DNA of 64,000 bases from Nocardia asteroides (lineage in GTDB: Bacteria > Actinomycetota > Actinomycetes > Mycobacteriales > Mycobacteriaceae): positions 2,046,001-2,110,000 of the forward strand of contig CP082844.1 of the NCBI GenBank assembly GCA_019930625.1. Reading direction: 5' to 3'. The translations under genes and the position numbers were made by a program. Each line of letters opens with the position of its first letter. The stretch's first letter is position 1. Below are positions 61,620 through 64,000 of this stretch, one piece after another. A model generated the notes under the pieces. That model saw only the letters and a program-made list of their open reading frames with translations, was not told the origin of the DNA and searched no databases.

Positions 61620-62602
61620 GTTCGCGTGCCCGTTCGACCTCCCGCCGGTCCAAGCCGGCGGGATGTCTCGTCGCGGTCGGCGTCGTCCTGCTGATCGTTC
61701 TGGTGGTCCTGCTGCTGTGGTATCTGCTCGCGGGGCGTTTGCGCCCGCCCGGCCCGGGGCCGAAGCCGCCGGAACGGCCGACCTCGCAGCCCGCCAGCTG
61801 TCCGGACGTGCAGATGATGTCGGTGCCCGGCACCTGGGAGTCGAACAGCTTCGACGATCCGCACAATCCGACCGCCAATCCGGTGTCGCTGATGCTCAAT
61901 GTCACCGGCCCGATCGCCCAGCGGTTCCCGAGTGACCGGGTGGAGGTATACACCGTTCCGTACGTCGCGCAGTTCTCCAATCCGGTCGCGATTCCGCCGG
62001 ACGGCCAGCAGTCCTACAACAACAGCCGATCCGAGGGCACGCAGCGGATGATCGACGTCATGGCGGCACGTCACCGGGAGTGCCCGTTGACGACGTACGT
62101 GCTCGCGGGATTCTCCCAGGGCGCGGTGATCGCGGGTGACGTCGCCGCGCAGATCGGCGCGGGCGACGGCCCTGTGCCCGCCGACCTGGTGCTCGGCGTG
62201 GCTTTGATCGCCGACGGACGCCGCACCGGGGAGAACGGTCCGGGCCACGCGATCCAGATCGGCACGCCTCCGCCCGGGGTGGGTGCCGAAGTAGCGCTGA
62301 GGGGGTTGAACGTGCCCGGCATCACGATGACCGGTCCGCGTCAAGGGGGCTTCGGCGCGCTGGCCGATCGCACCTACACGATGTGCGCGCCGGGCGATCT
62401 GATCTGCGACGCGCCGCGGGAGGCACTGAGCCCGTGGAACATCCTCGGCAGCGTGAACGCCCTGGTCCGCGCGGCGGGGAACCCCGTGCACGCCCTCTAC
62501 AACGGTTTCGTCGTAGACGGCGACGGCACCACCGCGACGCAGTGGACGGCCAACTGGGCCGCGGGTCTCATCGAAGCAGCGCCGCATCCCCCTCATTCGT
62601 GA
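61616..62602 (+). CDS. culp6: Membrane-anchored cutinase-family lipase/thioesterase (Rv3802c-like)
   Basis: This 328-residue protein has an N-terminal membrane anchor (VAVGVVLLIVLVVLLLWYLLAG) and a cutinase fold. Segments include CPDVQMMSVPGTWES, nucleophile elbow YVLAGFSQGAVIAGDVAAQI, the Asp region APGDLICDAP and a C-terminal HALYNGF. M. tuberculosis Rv3802c (Culp6) is an essential phospholipase/thioesterase linked to mycolate metabolism and lies next to fbp and fadD32 genes. Position after the mycolyltransferases supports the same role. It starts at GTG overlapping the DUF732 stop. Confidence 0.93.
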   Translation: MSSRARSTSRRSKPAGCLVAVGVVLLIVLVVLLLWYLLAGRLRPPGPGPKPPERPTSQPASCPDVQMMSVPGTWESNSFDDPHNPTANPVSLMLNVTGPIAQRFPSDRVEVYTVPYVAQFSNPVAIPPDGQQSYNNSRSEGTQRMIDVMAARHRECPLTTYVLAGFSQGAVIAGDVAAQIGAGDGPVPADLVLGVALIADGRRTGENGPGHAIQIGTPPPGVGAEVALRGLNVPGITMTGPRQGGFGALADRTYTMCAPGDLICDAPREALSPWNILGSVNALVRAAGNPVHALYNGFVVDGDGTTATQWTANWAAGLIEAAPHPPHS

Positions 62603-62772
62603 AAATTCACAGGCCGTGAGATACCCCGCACCCGATTGGCGTGACAAGCGCAACTCGAGTCGGGAAGCACGCTGTAAAGTGCGCTGGTGATCGCGACGCC
62701 GGGCGCCAGCGCAGCGCAGACCGAGGGCGGGCGTCGCGCCCGTATTTTCCTTACAGCCAGGAGCATGAGTTC

Positions 62773-63816
62773 ATGACAGAAGCCGCCGCACCGGCCACCA
62801 CGGAGAGCCGTGACGCGGATGCTGCGTTGACCGCGCTGGGCACTCCGCTGCGCCCGTTCCGCTTCGCGGCGGCCGGCGAGGGAAACAAGCAGGAGGGCGG
62901 TGCGCGCAAGTTCGTGCAGACCGCTCAGCAGGCCGAGGAGTACGGCTTCGACACCTTCGTGGTGCCCGATCACCTCGGCGAGCAGATCGGGCCGATCGCG
63001 GCGCTCGGCGCGCTGACCCAGGCCACCGAGAAGATCCGGCTCGGTACGTCGGTGCTGGCGAACGGCTTCCGCTACCCCGTCGTGCTGGCCAAGGATCTGG
63101 CGACCATCGACGTGCTGTCCAAGGGCAGGCTCGAGGTCGGCCTCGGTGCGGGCTGGATCAAGGAGGAGTTCGAGAACGCGGGCATTGCCTACGAGTCGCC
63201 AGGTGTCCGGCTGGAGAAGCTGGACGAGGCGCTCACCATTCTCGACGTGCTGCTGCGCGGCCAGGAGTGCACCTTCGAGGGCAAGCACTACCAGGTCCGC
63301 GGCATCAAGGGGACGCCGCGGCCGCGGCAGGGCCCGCGCCCGCCGATCTGCACCGGCGGCGGCGGTCCGAAGATGCTGCGCCTGGCCGCCAAGCACGCCG
63401 ACATCGTCTCCGTCGTTCCGGTGACCACCAAGAACGGCAAGGGCCTGCTCTCCGGCATCACCATCGAGAAGGCCGTGGAAAAGGTGAATCTGATCAAGGA
63501 GGCCGCCGGTGACCGGTTCGCCGACATCGAACTGAACTGGGCCATCACCGCCGTCGTGATCACCGACGATCGCGAGAAGACCGCGGAGATGGCGTTGTCG
63601 GCGTTGGACCGGGGACTGCACCCGAACCTGGAGGTCGACGTTCAGCTGTCCGTCGAGGACATCCTGAACTCGCCCTACGTGGCGATCGGGACATTCGAGG
63701 AGATCGCCGAGCAGATCCGCCGTGTGCGGCAACTCACCTCGATGTCCTACGTCGGTGTATTCCCCACCCAGATGGACGCGTTCGCCCCCGTTATTCCCCT
63801 GCTGCGGGACGAGTGA
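62773..63816 (+). CDS. LLM-class F420-dependent oxidoreductase
   Basis: This 347-residue luciferase-like monooxygenase-fold protein has PLRPFRFAAAGEG, FVVPDHLGEQIGPIAALGAL, KIRLGTSVLANGFRYPVVLA and RLEVGLGAGWIKEEF. These features fit the F420-dependent branch of the family, and Mycobacteriales use F420 widely. The substrate is unknown. The ATG at 62773 (MTEAAAPATTES) is preceded by AGGAGCATGAG. It is inserted between the cutinase gene and the presumed fadD32/pks13 region, so it is not necessarily part of mycolate synthesis. Confidence 0.92.
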   Translation: MTEAAAPATTESRDADAALTALGTPLRPFRFAAAGEGNKQEGGARKFVQTAQQAEEYGFDTFVVPDHLGEQIGPIAALGALTQATEKIRLGTSVLANGFRYPVVLAKDLATIDVLSKGRLEVGLGAGWIKEEFENAGIAYESPGVRLEKLDEALTILDVLLRGQECTFEGKHYQVRGIKGTPRPRQGPRPPICTGGGGPKMLRLAAKHADIVSVVPVTTKNGKGLLSGITIEKAVEKVNLIKEAAGDRFADIELNWAITAVVITDDREKTAEMALSALDRGLHPNLEVDVQLSVEDILNSPYVAIGTFEEIAEQIRRVRQLTSMSYVGVFPTQMDAFAPVIPLLRDE

Positions 63817-64000
63817 GCCGGTCTTCTCTGTAACATGACCCTGGTTTGAGTACATCTAGCCGATAGCGGTCACCGCGCAGACCGCACAAAATCTGCAGGC
63901 CGGCTCTGCACTTGGAGCACCCGCGGGCGAAAGCGAGTCGGGGCCTCACAGGTAAAAGCGGCGTTCTCGCCGTCTTGCTGCGTGTGCCTCGGAGGAGAAG
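63817..64000 (+). promoter_or_regulatory. Leader region with ribosome-binding site at the window end
   Basis: No gene lies in the last 184 bp. The final bases read GGAGGAGAAG (63991-64000), a strong Shine-Dalgarno sequence, so a plus-strand gene should start within about 10 bp outside the window. Gene order in related genomes predicts fadD32, the long-chain acyl-AMP ligase feeding Pks13. Confidence 0.6.

Overview
The window is high-GC actinobacterial DNA from the mycolic-acid-producing Mycobacteriales, most likely a Nocardia. The evidence is a PE/PPE/EspG-like type VII secretion cluster, a complete galactofuran/arabinan block (glf, glfT2, ubiA, aftB), four mycolyltransferases (one carrying LGFP repeats), a Rv3802c-type cutinase, F420-type enzymes, and many GTG starts with 4-bp stop/start overlaps. 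Much of the gene order follows what I know of the Mycobacterium tuberculosis segment Rv3836-Rv3802c: zincin, septum-formation protein, serS, Rieske protein, acyltransferases, HAD phosphatase, PGRP amidase, glf operon, mycolyltransferases, cutinase. Accessory genes are inserted between these anchors.

Layout. 1-2150: EspG-like (cut by the window edge), PPE and PE on the minus strand. 2314-6944: zincin, septum-formation membrane protein, aldehyde dehydrogenase, serS. 7003-12979: GGDEF-EAL protein, MFS and DMT transporters, a MauE-thioredoxin fusion, a BP74-like protein. 13036-17163: MBL-Rieske protein, lipoprotein, two PlsC acyltransferases. 17360-21638: an AT-richer, tightly overlapping five-gene minus-strand operon. 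22299-25148: small hypotheticals, AraC regulator, NmrA-like reductase, secreted protein. 25403-28940: copper export cluster with a CsoR-type operator. 29238-31313: fatty-acid-hydroxylase-family enzyme, FadR-type regulator and DUF4240 protein. 31327-39209: peptide-type ABC importer with two substrate-binding lipoproteins. 39365-44772: HAD phosphatase, PGRP amidase and SpoIID protein. 45089-47371: TipA-like MerR, TetR and SDR. 47635-62602: cell-wall galactan, arabinan and mycolate block. 62773-63816: F420-type oxidoreductase. The last bases carry a ribosome-binding site for a gene that starts just outside the window.

The most interesting locus is 17360-21638. In transcription order it encodes a SAMHD1-like HD domain fused to a C-terminal TIR domain, a phage-type deoxynucleoside-monophosphate-kinase-like P-loop protein, and three consecutive dCTP-deaminase/dUTPase-fold paralogues. 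Three junctions are ATGA overlaps and the fourth is a 4-nt gap. The HD motif is degenerate (Gln-Asp instead of His-Asp), and one of the three deaminase paralogues has Gln at the expected catalytic Glu. I infer an anti-phage (abortive) system that senses or manipulates deoxynucleotides and kills through NAD+ hydrolysis by TIR. Both dCTP-deaminase and TIR effectors are known in bacterial immunity, but I do not know this five-gene combination as a described system.

The rest of the window is mainly envelope biology. UDP-galactofuranose formation, galactan polymerisation, decaprenyl-phosphoryl-arabinose precursor synthesis, terminal arabinosylation and mycolate transfer are encoded consecutively, with remodelling enzymes (PGRP amidase, SpoIID) upstream. 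No rRNA, tRNA, CRISPR array, transposase or integrase was seen.
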